Both the position numbers and the translations under genes were made by a program. A stretch of DNA of 64,000 bases from Bacteroidota bacterium. Lineage in GTDB: Bacteria > Bacteroidota > Bacteroidia > Bacteroidales > ML635J-15. The stretch spans positions 123,610 to 187,609 of the forward strand of contig JAKQEK010000378.1 in NCBI GenBank assembly GCA_029558535.1. Reading direction: 5' to 3'. Shown here piece after piece: positions 47,376 through 56,088 of this stretch (positions within the stretch are counted from its first letter, which is position 1; every line of letters begins with the position of its first letter). Under the pieces are notes generated by a model that worked only from the letters and a program-made list of their open reading frames with translations, ran no database searches and was not told where the DNA came from.

Positions 47376-48059
47376 CTACTTAACCTCAATCTCAACAGTT
47401 AAGGTTTCATATATTCCCGAACACATTGCTCCAGCAGACGTTGCTTCCTGTGGATTAATATCGATCCGGCGTCTCATAAAAATTGTATTTGTCCCAACAG
47501 TCAGCTTTTGAGTTTGAGCTGCAGTAATAAATAATTTAGTAGCATACTGAGTCGTTTGATAGACATTAATTTCGTCATTTTCTGCAGTGCCGTTAATAAA
47601 AGCATATACTTGTTCATTTGTTGTAAGAGAATCACCAACCCAGGTTAGTTCGTAAGCTTGCCCTTTTACAATGGTATCGAGTGTGGCGGGAAAATCTATC
47701 TCATGAACAATAGGAGTATTAACAAATGTATTTCCATCTAAATCAGTCCATGAAAACTCTCCGGTATTTACATAACCTGTCATTTGTGTTTCATAATAAG
47801 CCAAAGCTTCCTGAAAGCCAAGTTGTGTTTCGTTAAAAGACACTGCGCTTGGATCTGCCAATTGTAGTCTTGTACCTGTTACACTACCGAAGAAGAACGT
47901 AGAACGAGCATAAGTAATGTCATCTGTTTTATCGTAAACTAATTCATATAAAACATAAATCCTGTCCTGATTAACATCTGCGCTGCTTTCGCGTTCGCAA
48001 GAAATAAAAAAACATAACATCGCAAAAGCTACAATAATAAATAATGATAATTTTTTCAT
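47376..48059 (-). CDS. Putative lipoprotein of unknown function
   Basis: 227 residues from the ATG at 48059; a start nine codons upstream would fall inside the -7 element. A type II signal peptide (KKLSLFIIVAFAMLCFFISC) ends in Cys20, followed by ERESS. The rest is beta-rich with no recognised domain (IYVLYELVYDKTDDITYARSTF, TIFMRRRIDINPQ). Probably on the periplasmic face of the outer membrane or on the surface. Next gene downstream is the adhesin operon, 349 bp away. Confidence 0.75.
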   Translation of the reverse strand: MKKLSLFIIVAFAMLCFFISCERESSADVNQDRIYVLYELVYDKTDDITYARSTFFFGSVTGTRLQLADPSAVSFNETQLGFQEALAYYETQMTGYVNTGEFSWTDLDGNTFVNTPIVHEIDFPATLDTIVKGQAYELTWVGDSLTTNEQVYAFINGTAENDEINVYQTTQYATKLFITAAQTQKLTVGTNTIFMRRRIDINPQEATSAGAMCSGIYETLTVEIEVK

Positions 48060-48083
48060 AGTATGTGTTTTATTTGGTTTATA

Positions 48084-48091
48084 CAAAATTA
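48084..48091 (-). promoter_or_regulatory. -7 element of the lipoprotein gene
   Basis: TAATTTTG on the minus strand, 24 bp before the ATG at 48059. It lies in the 38-bp gap after prmC, so the lipoprotein is separately transcribed. Confidence 0.5.
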
Positions 48092-48097
48092 GTAAAA

Positions 48098-48952
48098 TTA
48101 TTTCTTCGATTTAATAAATCTGGGCTTTTTATTCAAGTCGTACATTATTTCATTTTCTGAAAAGCCCTTTTGTTTATTCAATTCTATTATTTCTTCCGGA
48201 TACTTTTCGTTTATTTCAACGATTACTTCGCCTCCAATATTAAGATATTGCTTAGCAAAATCTAATATTGCTTTATAATAAATCAATGGGTTGTTATCGC
48301 TTACATATAATGCTGATGCCGGTTCATATCCGGTAACATTTTTGTGCATCATGGCTTTTTCAGATTCTAAAACATACGGAGGATTACTTACAATAATATC
48401 GAAACTTTCCGCATCGGGGAATACTTTATCAGCAAAAATATCAGACTTTACTACAACAACATCGACTTTGTTAATCTCTGCGTTTCTTTTACAAACATGT
48501 ATTGCTTTTTCAGAAATATCTATTGCAAAAACAGTATGTTGAGGCATGTTTTTTTTAAGGCAAATTGCGATACAACCCGATCCGGTACCTATATCAAGTA
48601 TCCTTAAGCCGGTCCTTTGCTTATACGTTTGAATTACATTTTGAACAAGTATTTCAGTTTCCTGACGTGGAATAAGAACATTTTTATCTACAAAAAATTT
48701 AAGTCCGTAAAAATAGGCTTGCCCTGTAACATACTGCACAGGTTCTCCTTCAATAAGTCGGTTTTCGGAGTTCTTTAGTTTTTGTAGTTTATTCTCGTCT
48801 AAATTTTCGTGCTGACAACAAATCAATTCTGTATTACTTATTTTTATAACTTCACAAACATAAAATTTCGCAATACTTCCCGCTTCCTCCTTAGGATATA
48901 TTTCACATAACTTGTTTGTCAGATTTGAAATATATGTTTTTATTGTACTCAC
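48098..48952 (-). CDS. prmC: Peptide chain release factor N5-glutamine methyltransferase
   Basis: 284 residues. Methylates the Gln of the GGQ motif in RF1/RF2. SAM motif ILDIGTGSGCIAICL and the catalytic VSNPPYVLESEK (Asn-Pro-Pro-Tyr). The N-terminal helical domain includes RLIEGEPVQYVTGQAYFYG and LIPRQETE, as in all members. A -7-like TATATTTG lies at 48976-48969 on the minus strand. Confidence 0.94.
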   Translation of the reverse strand: MSTIKTYISNLTNKLCEIYPKEEAGSIAKFYVCEVIKISNTELICCQHENLDENKLQKLKNSENRLIEGEPVQYVTGQAYFYGLKFFVDKNVLIPRQETEILVQNVIQTYKQRTGLRILDIGTGSGCIAICLKKNMPQHTVFAIDISEKAIHVCKRNAEINKVDVVVVKSDIFADKVFPDAESFDIIVSNPPYVLESEKAMMHKNVTGYEPASALYVSDNNPLIYYKAILDFAKQYLNIGGEVIVEINEKYPEEIIELNKQKGFSENEIMYDLNKKPRFIKSKK

Positions 48953-49069
48953 TTATTAAGATTTATAGCAAATATATATAATTAATAATATTGATTCTTT
49001 TGAATTTCTTTTTGGCATCAAATTTGGAATTAACTAGACGGTAACTTTTTAAAAATGTCTGAATTTTTT

Positions 49070-49111
49070 CTCCGGCAGTCTCTCCCAAAAGATTAGCCGG
49101 AGTTTTCTTTT
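49070..49111 (+). terminator. Stem-loop followed by a T-run, plus-strand orientation
   Basis: CTCCGGC (49070-49076) pairs with GCCGGAG (49096-49102), then TTTTCTTTT to 49111, overlapping the end of the minus-strand TsaC gene. The T-run is on the wrong side to stop the local genes. It may stop plus-strand antisense transcripts. Confidence 0.35.
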
Positions 49112-49670
49112 ATCTGAGTATTTCTATTTGACCGTTTTTATCAACCCTTATAATATCAGAACTTTTTGAAGTACTAAATTCTTCCAAATGTAATGGGACA
49201 ATATAATCTGCAGCCATTTTAATTTCGTTAGAAATACTAAAAAATCCCAATGGAGATGTTTGCCCCGCCAGATTTGCTGAAGTAGAAGTAATAGGGTTTT
49301 TTAATTCTGTAATCAACGCCTGACAAAATTCATTTTTAACAACTCTAATTCCGATAGAACCATCTGTGGCTATGAGATTTTTAGGTAAATTACGTGCTTT
49401 TGGATAAATAATTGTTAATGGTTTATCCGTTACTTCAATTAACTTATATGCTATGTCAGGAACAAACGAAGTGTATTTTTCAAGCATTTCGACCGAATCA
49501 ACAAGAATCAACATTCTTTTGCTTTTATCACGTTGTTTTATCGCATAAATTGAAGCAACAGCCGATTCGTTGGTAGCATCACAACCAAGTCCCCATATAG
49601 TATCTGTGGGATAAAGTATTATTCCTCCTTTTTTCAAAACACTAAGTGCTTCAAAAACAATTTCTTTCAT
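49110..49670 (-). CDS. L-threonylcarbamoyladenylate synthase (TsaC/Sua5/YrdC)
   Basis: 186 residues, the single-domain TsaC length. Makes threonylcarbamoyl-AMP from Thr, bicarbonate and ATP for the t6A modification of ANN-decoding tRNAs. ILYPTDTIWGLGCDATNESAV, KRDKSKRM-type nucleotide motif (IKQRDKSKRMLILVDS), and GSIGIRVVKNEFCQ...PITSTSANLAGQ. Overlaps the glycosyltransferase by 4 nt. Confidence 0.92.
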   Translation of the reverse strand: MKEIVFEALSVLKKGGIILYPTDTIWGLGCDATNESAVASIYAIKQRDKSKRMLILVDSVEMLEKYTSFVPDIAYKLIEVTDKPLTIIYPKARNLPKNLIATDGSIGIRVVKNEFCQALITELKNPITSTSANLAGQTSPLGFFSISNEIKMAADYIVPLHLEEFSTSKSSDIIRVDKNGQIEILR

Positions 49671-50776
49671 AATTTTTTATATAAGTCTATTAAACTACCA
49701 CTAAGTTTTTCCCTGTCAAATTGCTCAACTTTAATTTTGCCGCAATTTATCAAATGTTTTTTAATTTCATCGCTTTCAATTACAGACTTTATTGCAATTC
49801 CAATACTTTTGGGATTTAAAACATCTACCTGAATTGCAGCATCGCCAGCAATTTCTGCGGTACTGCTTTTATCTCCCGTAATCACCGGAACTTCTGAATG
49901 AAATGCTTCCAAAATCGGTATTCCAAATCCTTCGTATATTGATGGATAAACAAACATATCCGCCATTCTATAAATTGCCGGCATATCATCATTTGTGACT
50001 TTTTCCCTTATAAACAATCTGTCAGTCATGTTATGTTCTTTTGCATAAGCAATAATTTCTTTACAATATGCTGTTTGTTTCCCCACTACAACGTAGTTGA
50101 CATCAAGATTAAAAAAGTAAATTGCTTTTAGAACATTAAGCACATTTTTTCTTCTTTCAATAGTTCCGACTGTAAGAATATAGTTGTTCGGAAGATTATA
50201 TGTTTTTCTTACTGCTTCAATTTTTTCTTTTGAAATTTCTTTAGTATAAATATCGCTGCAAGCCTGATAAATAACGTCTATTTTGTTTTCTTTAATTTTG
50301 AAATAATTTATTATATCAATTTTAGTTTGCTCGCTTGTTGCAATTATTCTATCCGCACTTTTGCATGCATCATAGAATTTTCTATAATAAATTTTGCGAT
50401 CAATAAAATTATAAAGCTGAGGATATTTTATAAAAATAAGATCGTGAATGGTTACAACTTTTTTGGCACTTGCAATATTTATATTTATTGGCAGCTCATT
50501 GCTCAATCCGTGAAATATGTCAATTTTTTGATTTTTAATCTCCTCTCCCATTTTCAAGCTGCGCCAACGAGCTTTCCCGATTTTGGTAATTGTATTTGGG
50601 TAAACAACATTTTGTCTGTATTTTTCTTCCAACAAAACAGTTTCTTTTTCGGGTGTAAAAAGAACATATTGATTTTCGGGATAGTACCTGTGCAACGACC
50701 TAATAACGTCGCGGCTGTAGTTTCCCAAACCACTCCTGTTTAAAAATGCTCTCTTTGCGTCAAATCCGATTTTCAT
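49667..50776 (-). CDS. GT4-family glycosyltransferase
   Basis: 369 residues. GT-B fold: N-terminal GFDAKRAFLNRSGLGNYSRDVI, and the C-terminal nucleotide-sugar site VGTIERRKNVLNVLKA...YPSIYEGFGIPILEAFHSEVPVITGD (Glu-x7-Glu). Probably adds a hexose to a surface glycan; donor and acceptor unknown. The gene overlaps TsaC and lies 2 bp after dapD, so the three form one minus-strand operon. Confidence 0.9.
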   Translation of the reverse strand: MKIGFDAKRAFLNRSGLGNYSRDVIRSLHRYYPENQYVLFTPEKETVLLEEKYRQNVVYPNTITKIGKARWRSLKMGEEIKNQKIDIFHGLSNELPININIASAKKVVTIHDLIFIKYPQLYNFIDRKIYYRKFYDACKSADRIIATSEQTKIDIINYFKIKENKIDVIYQACSDIYTKEISKEKIEAVRKTYNLPNNYILTVGTIERRKNVLNVLKAIYFFNLDVNYVVVGKQTAYCKEIIAYAKEHNMTDRLFIREKVTNDDMPAIYRMADMFVYPSIYEGFGIPILEAFHSEVPVITGDKSSTAEIAGDAAIQVDVLNPKSIGIAIKSVIESDEIKKHLINCGKIKVEQFDREKLSGSLIDLYKKL

Positions 50777-50778
50777 AT

Positions 50779-51597
50779 TTACACTGCCACATTATTATCT
50801 CTCAAGGCATCATTAAGAGAAGTTTTTTTATCTGTTGATTCTTTTCTTTTGCCAATTATAAATGCACAAGGAACTTGATATTCCCCTGCCGGGAATTTTT
50901 TTGGAATTGTTCCCGGAATTACGACTGAGCGTTCGGGAACATATCCTTTAAATTCAATAGGTTTGCTCCCCGAAATATCAATAATTTTTGTAGACCCGGT
51001 AATAACAACATTTGCTCCGAGAACAGCCTCCTCTCCTATCCTCACACCTTCTACAATAATACATCTTGAGCCAATAAAGCAATTGTCCTCGATGATTACC
51101 GGAGCTGCCTGCACCGGTTCTAAAACTCCTCCAATACCAACTCCCCCCGACAAATGAACGTTCTTTCCAATCTGAGCACACGAACCTACTGTAGCCCAGG
51201 TATCGACCATTGTTCCCGAATCAACATATGCTCCGATATTTACATAAGATGGCATCATAATTACGCCCGGAGCAAGATAAGACCCAAATCTGGCTAGTGC
51301 ATGAGGGACAACTCGAACACCAAGTTTATCATAGTCCTTTTTTATTGGTATTTTATCATTATAATGGAAAATACCGCTTTCCATTTTTTCGATTTTTTGA
51401 ATCCGAAAATACAGAATAACGGCTTTCTTGACCCACTCATTTACCTCCCATCCGGAATTAATCCTATATGCTACTCGCAATTTACCCAAATCAAGCAAAC
51501 CAATCACTTCCCGAATTGAATTTATTGTTTTTTCTCGACTCAGCTCTTCATGATTTTCCCAAGCTGACAGTATTATATTTTTAAGTTTTTCTTCCAT
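50779..51597 (-). CDS. dapD: Tetrahydrodipicolinate N-succinyltransferase
   Basis: 272 residues from the ATG at 51597 (an in-frame start 19 codons earlier lies upstream of the -7 element). Lysine/meso-diaminopimelate pathway enzyme using succinyl-CoA. N-terminal helices (LREVIGLLDLGKLRVA-like region), then hexapeptide left-handed beta-helix with RVVPHALARFGSYLAPGVIMMPSYVNIGAYV, MVDTWATVGSCAQIG and GGVLEPVQAAPVIIED. Completes the lysine branch together with asd at 9 kb. Confidence 0.95.
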   Translation of the reverse strand: MEEKLKNIILSAWENHEELSREKTINSIREVIGLLDLGKLRVAYRINSGWEVNEWVKKAVILYFRIQKIEKMESGIFHYNDKIPIKKDYDKLGVRVVPHALARFGSYLAPGVIMMPSYVNIGAYVDSGTMVDTWATVGSCAQIGKNVHLSGGVGIGGVLEPVQAAPVIIEDNCFIGSRCIIVEGVRIGEEAVLGANVVITGSTKIIDISGSKPIEFKGYVPERSVVIPGTIPKKFPAGEYQVPCAFIIGKRKESTDKKTSLNDALRDNNVAV

Positions 51598-51623
51598 ATA
51601 TTTACGAAAAGAGATTAAAATCT

Positions 51624-51631
51624 CAAAATTA
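51624..51631 (-). promoter_or_regulatory. -7 element of the dapD operon
   Basis: TAATTTTG on the minus strand, 26 bp before the dapD ATG. It supports the shorter start. Confidence 0.5.
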
Positions 51632-51740
51632 ACAAATTTGTTTGGTAAAACCATAAACTGTCATTTATATTCTTTTCTGAACCTTATATTCTTTCGCAGC
51701 TAATATATTTTTAATATTTTTACCACAAATTTATATAACT

Positions 51741-53012
51741 ATGAATGTCCTCATTTTAGGTTCGGGTGGTAGAGAACATGCTTTAGCATATCAAATTTCA
51801 AAAAGTAATGTATTAAGCAAGCTTTTTGTCGCACCAGGAAATGCCGGAACAGCTCAAATTGCTGAAAATATTAAAATTTCAGTAAATGATTTTAATGCTA
51901 TTTCCGAGTTTGTAATTCAGAATAATATAAACATTATTGTTGTGGGCCCTGAAGACCCTTTGGTTTCGGGGATTGTTGATTTTTTTCGTTCAAAGTCTGA
52001 ATTTAATAATTTGCATATAATCGGTCCCGACAAACTAGGTGCAAAACTCGAAGGATCCAAAGATTTCGCAAAAGAATTCATGTTTAAATATAACATCCCA
52101 ACAGCTTCTTATTTTTGTGCAAACTCATCAAATTATAAGGAGGCAAAAAATTATCTTTCAAAATTAAATCCTCCTTACGTTCTTAAGGCTGATGGACTTG
52201 CTGCAGGAAAGGGGGTTTTAATACTTAATGATTATTCCGAAGCAATTTTCGAACTTAAAAACATACTTGATGGAAAATTTGGTTCTGCCGGTAATAAAGT
52301 CGTAATAGAAGAATTCCTTGACGGGATTGAATGCTCCGCATTTGCTCTTACCGATGGTGAATCGTATGTAATATTACCCGAGGCGAAAGACTATAAAAGA
52401 ATTGGAGAAAATAATACCGGACTTAATACCGGAGGAATGGGTGCTGTTTCGCCTGTGCCTTTTTATAACAAAGATTTTGCAAATAAAGTTGAAGAGCGTA
52501 TAATAAAACCGACAATAGCAGGAATAAAACAAGAAAAAATGAATTATTGCGGTTTTGTTTTCTTTGGTCTGATGAATGTTAGCGGAAATCCTTATGTAAT
52601 AGAATATAATGTACGTATGGGAGATCCTGAAACTGAGGCTGTTTTACCGCGAATAAAATCCGATTTCTTAGAGGTTCTTATTAATGCTGCCGAAAAAACA
52701 CTCAAGAATGTTAATTTGGAATTAGCAACCGACTCTACTGCAACAATCATACTTGTTTCGGGCGGATATCCGGGAAGTTATGAAAAAAATAAGAAAATTT
52801 GCGGTATTGACAAAGTAAAGGATAGCATTGTTTTTCATTCGGGCACAGTAATAAACGAGGATTGTCTTGTTTCTGCAGGTGGGCGTGTTTTAGCAATAAG
52901 CAGTTATGGAAAAGACATCTTTGAGGCTCTTGAAAAATCTTATTGTTCGGCAAAAAAAATACATTTTGAAAATATGTACTACAGAAAAGACTTGGGATTC
53001 GACTTGAAATGA
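51741..53012 (+). CDS. purD: Phosphoribosylamine-glycine ligase
   Basis: 423 residues. Second step of purine synthesis (GAR synthetase). N-terminal NVLILGSGGREHALAYQ, ATP-grasp YVLKADGLAAGKGVLI, EEFLDGIECSAFAL, NTGGMGAVSP and metal-binding YNVRMGDPETEAVLPR. Complete. Overlaps the next gene by 4 nt (ATGA), so the two are coupled. Confidence 0.96.
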   Translation: MNVLILGSGGREHALAYQISKSNVLSKLFVAPGNAGTAQIAENIKISVNDFNAISEFVIQNNINIIVVGPEDPLVSGIVDFFRSKSEFNNLHIIGPDKLGAKLEGSKDFAKEFMFKYNIPTASYFCANSSNYKEAKNYLSKLNPPYVLKADGLAAGKGVLILNDYSEAIFELKNILDGKFGSAGNKVVIEEFLDGIECSAFALTDGESYVILPEAKDYKRIGENNTGLNTGGMGAVSPVPFYNKDFANKVEERIIKPTIAGIKQEKMNYCGFVFFGLMNVSGNPYVIEYNVRMGDPETEAVLPRIKSDFLEVLINAAEKTLKNVNLELATDSTATIILVSGGYPGSYEKNKKICGIDKVKDSIVFHSGTVINEDCLVSAGGRVLAISSYGKDIFEALEKSYCSAKKIHFENMYYRKDLGFDLK

Positions 53013-54001
53013 TAAAATTACTAAAATCAAACACCCCTGCGAACTATATTTTAATGTTTGTTCTAATGCTCGTGCTGTGGGCATTCAAATTCATTTTTAT
53101 GCCAACTGCAATAGAAAATTTTGAATCGCACAATCTCTTTTTCAATAGCTTACCTGAAACAATATTTTATAAATACTTTTCAACTATATTGGGGTTTATT
53201 ATCTTGTTTTTTTTCGCACTTATTGTAAATAAAACAAACTCTGAATTACTAATTGTGAAATCGGCATATCAAAGTCCGGGGGTATTTTTAATTCTTCTCA
53301 CCGGCACTTATATCAATGCTCAAAGAATTACTCCAATTTTAATGTCTGCAATATTGCTTTTTTCATCAATTCTGATTTTAATGTACTCTTATCAAAAATT
53401 CAAGGCTTTTGATAATGGTTTTAATTCAGGATTATTGTTCAGTTTGGGAGTACTAATTTATCCTAAATTAATTTTCTTCTTACCCTTTTTAGTATTCACT
53501 TTATTCTATATTAAACCTATTCAGTGGAGAGAGTTGGTGATATTTTTTATGGGTATTCTAACTCCTTTGTTATTGTACTTTTCAATAATCTGGTTATATG
53601 GTGATATTAATTCGGTGATGGCAAAAATAAAGATAATTTTTTCTCAAATATATGGTTCGGGGAAGTACAGTTTGTTTTACTCTATTGTTTTATTTCCACC
53701 AATAATTTGGGGTGTTTTCGCAATCATTGCTAAATATTTCTATAACACTTCAAATAAAATCTCAACACGTAAATTTCAGAATTTGTTGGTGATTTTTATT
53801 GCCTATTTTGTTGCTTTATACCTGAGCCCCATAATTGAAAATGAAGCTATTGTTTTTTTATATACTCCATTATGTTTACTGTTTTCAAATATAATAATTA
53901 GTGCAGAACAAAAAGTGGGGTCTTTCTTTTTATATGGAATTATAATAACTTTATGTATATCGCAGTTTTTTCAAATTAGTTTTTATTTATCTGTATTTTA
54001 A
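53009..54001 (+). CDS. DUF6427-family integral membrane protein
   Basis: 330 residues, about nine to ten membrane helices (LMFVLMLVLWAFKFIF; YFSTILGFIILFFFALIV; ILFSLGVLIYPKLIFFLPFLVFTLF and others). It belongs to a family almost confined to Bacteroidota and often next to purD, as here with a 4-nt overlap. Function unknown; polytopic proteins of this shape resemble glycosyltransferase or lipid-flip membrane domains, but no catalytic motif is visible. Confidence 0.82.
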   Translation: MIKLLKSNTPANYILMFVLMLVLWAFKFIFMPTAIENFESHNLFFNSLPETIFYKYFSTILGFIILFFFALIVNKTNSELLIVKSAYQSPGVFLILLTGTYINAQRITPILMSAILLFSSILILMYSYQKFKAFDNGFNSGLLFSLGVLIYPKLIFFLPFLVFTLFYIKPIQWRELVIFFMGILTPLLLYFSIIWLYGDINSVMAKIKIIFSQIYGSGKYSLFYSIVLFPPIIWGVFAIIAKYFYNTSNKISTRKFQNLLVIFIAYFVALYLSPIIENEAIVFLYTPLCLLFSNIIISAEQKVGSFFLYGIIITLCISQFFQISFYLSVF

Positions 54002-54053
54002 ATTTTAAAATAAATATATTTACATTCCGTTTTAGCAGTTATATTATAGTCAA

Positions 54054-55217
54054 GTGAAAATATACAGACAGAAAAAACAGTGGAAATTCTTATTAGTGTT
54101 GTTTGCCGCAATAATTGGTGGTTTATCTCTTTGGTACACAAACAAGTTAATGGACAAACTTTCCTCCGAAGAACACAAAAGAATAGAACTTTGGGCAGAA
54201 GCTACACAACAACTAATAAATTCTAGCCCTGATCAAGATGTGAGTTTCTTATTTGAAGTATTAAGAAATAATGAAACCATTCCGGTAATATTAGTAAACA
54301 TGGAAGGAGAAATATTGTCTTACCGAAATCTTGATACAGTAAAAATGCTTGATACAGCCTATCAGCAAAAAAAATTGAACGAATTTATGAATAATGGAAA
54401 AGAAAACTTCATTATTAAAACCGAAGACGGCATACCTTTAAATAAAATTTATTATTCCGATTCAAATTTACTAAAGCAACTTTACTACTACCCTTATATT
54501 CAACTTGCGCTAGTCTTTTTATTTATACTTGTTTCATATTTCGCATTCAATATTTCGCGTAAAGCAGAACAAGATCAGGTTTGGCTCGGAATGTCCAAAG
54601 AAACAGCTCATCAGCTTGGCACGCCAATTTCTTCGCTAATGGCTTGGCTCGAAATTTTAAAAGAAACATATTCTGACAATCCTGAATTATTTAAAGAGCT
54701 TGAAAAAGATATTAAACGGTTAGAAAAAATAACTGATAGGTTTTCGAAAATAGGTTCTCAGCCACAATTGTCACCAATGAATGTTTTTGAGGTTTTGGAA
54801 GGGTCCTTAACATATATGAAGTCCAGAATTCCACAGACAATTAAAATTAATACCGAATTTTCTTTAGATAAAAATATTTTAATCCCATTAAATCCCGGCC
54901 TTTTCGAATGGGTTATTGAAAATTTATGCAAAAATGCTGTTGATGCTATTGGAGAACAGGGAGTGATAAATATAAGCGTAGAAAAACATTTGAATTCAAT
55001 TTTTATTGATGTAAAAGATACAGGAAAGGGAATCCTAAAGAAAAACTATAAGACAGTTTTTAATCCGGGATATACAACCAAAAACCGCGGTTGGGGATTG
55101 GGACTATCTCTTGTAAAAAGAATTATTGAACAATATCATCAAGGAAAAGTCTTTGTGAAACAATCGGAAATTGGAGTTGGAACTACTTTCAGAATAGTAT
55201 TAAAAACAAGCGATTAA
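54054..55217 (+). CDS. Membrane-bound sensor histidine kinase
   Basis: 387 residues from a GTG start. Two membrane helices (about 13-30 and 146-168) enclose a periplasmic sensor region. H-box KETAHQLGTPISSLMAWLEIL with the phospho-acceptor His, N-box ENLCKNAVDAIGE, G1 DTGKGI, G2 NRGWGLGLSLVKRI. No HAMP domain is obvious and no response regulator gene is adjacent, so it is an orphan kinase. Follows the DUF6427 gene by 52 bp. Confidence 0.92.
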   Translation: MKIYRQKKQWKFLLVLFAAIIGGLSLWYTNKLMDKLSSEEHKRIELWAEATQQLINSSPDQDVSFLFEVLRNNETIPVILVNMEGEILSYRNLDTVKMLDTAYQQKKLNEFMNNGKENFIIKTEDGIPLNKIYYSDSNLLKQLYYYPYIQLALVFLFILVSYFAFNISRKAEQDQVWLGMSKETAHQLGTPISSLMAWLEILKETYSDNPELFKELEKDIKRLEKITDRFSKIGSQPQLSPMNVFEVLEGSLTYMKSRIPQTIKINTEFSLDKNILIPLNPGLFEWVIENLCKNAVDAIGEQGVINISVEKHLNSIFIDVKDTGKGILKKNYKTVFNPGYTTKNRGWGLGLSLVKRIIEQYHQGKVFVKQSEIGVGTTFRIVLKTSD

Positions 55218-55284
55218 CAATCGGACACAATAGTGTTAGCAACATTTTCAGCGAATAACTGTTAATAATTATTAATTTTTCGTT

Positions 55285-55311
55285 TTGTTTTAAATAGTTT
55301 TTATAACTTTG
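55285..55311 (+). promoter_or_regulatory. Promoter of the yceD-rpmF-plsX-fabH operon
   Basis: TTG at 55285-55287, 16-nt spacer, TAACTTTG at 55304-55311, 22 nt before the ATG at 55334. The spacer is slightly short. Confidence 0.5.
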
Positions 55312-55333
55312 CACGAAATTTTTTTAACTCAAA

Positions 55334-55873
55334 ATGAAGGTTTTAACTCAATATTCTGTTCCTTTTCGTGATCTTGATAATTCAGATTACGAATATAATT
55401 TCATTGTTTCTGACAGTTTCTTCAGCTGTTTTGAAAAAAGTGAAATAAAAGGAGGCGATATTGAGGTTAAACTTATATTATCAAAGAAACCAAACTCATT
55501 AGAATTAGACCTTACTCTGACAGGCAGTGTAAAAATTGTTTGCGACAGATGTCTCGAAGACTATTTCCAAGAAATCAATTTTAATGATAAAATCAGTGTT
55601 GAACTTGGTGACGAAACAAATTTTGATACAGATAAAGACTTTGTCGTTCTAGACCAAAATGTAAATGAGATAAATATTTCTCAGTTTATATATGAATTTG
55701 CACATTTTGCAATCCCACTAAGTCACTATCATCCAAATGACAAAAATGGAAATTGTGGTTGTAATCCCAAAATGCTTGACACACTAAAAAAATACTCAAA
55801 CTCAAAAAAGAACAATACAGTGGATCCCAGATGGGAAAAGCTGACAGAGATAAAAAATAATAATGTTAAATAA
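55334..55873 (+). CDS. DUF177/YceD-family protein
   Basis: 179 residues. The conserved core VKIVCDRCLEDYFQEINF and the later DFVVLDQNVNEINISQFIYEFAHFAIP identify the YceD (DUF177) family, linked with 23S rRNA accumulation and found next to rpmF throughout bacteria. The C-terminal NCGCNPKMLDTLKKYSN plus a Lys/Asn tail is typical of the phylum. First gene of the ribosome/fatty-acid operon. Confidence 0.88.
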   Translation: MKVLTQYSVPFRDLDNSDYEYNFIVSDSFFSCFEKSEIKGGDIEVKLILSKKPNSLELDLTLTGSVKIVCDRCLEDYFQEINFNDKISVELGDETNFDTDKDFVVLDQNVNEINISQFIYEFAHFAIPLSHYHPNDKNGNCGCNPKMLDTLKKYSNSKKNNTVDPRWEKLTEIKNNNVK

Positions 55874-55889
55874 TTAATTTGTAGTAAAA

Positions 55890-56081
55890 ATGGCACATCC
55901 AAAACGAAAAATCTCAAAACAAAGAAGAAACAAACGTCGTACTCATTATAAAGCAGAATTGCCAACACTTTCAAAATGCTCAAATTGTGGTACAACAGTT
56001 GAATATCATCACGTTTGTCCTGAGTGTGGATATTATAGAGGAAAATTAGCAATTAGTAAAGAACCTGTTACAATCAGCTAA
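55890..56081 (+). CDS. rpmF: 50S ribosomal protein bL32
   Basis: 63 residues. MAHPKRKISKQRRNKRRTHYK is the usual basic N-terminus, followed by a zinc ribbon CSNCGTTVEYHHVCPECGYYRG with both CxxC pairs present. Lies 16 bp after yceD and 7 bp before plsX. Confidence 0.96.
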   Translation: MAHPKRKISKQRRNKRRTHYKAELPTLSKCSNCGTTVEYHHVCPECGYYRGKLAISKEPVTIS

Positions 56082-56088
56082 TTTATTA

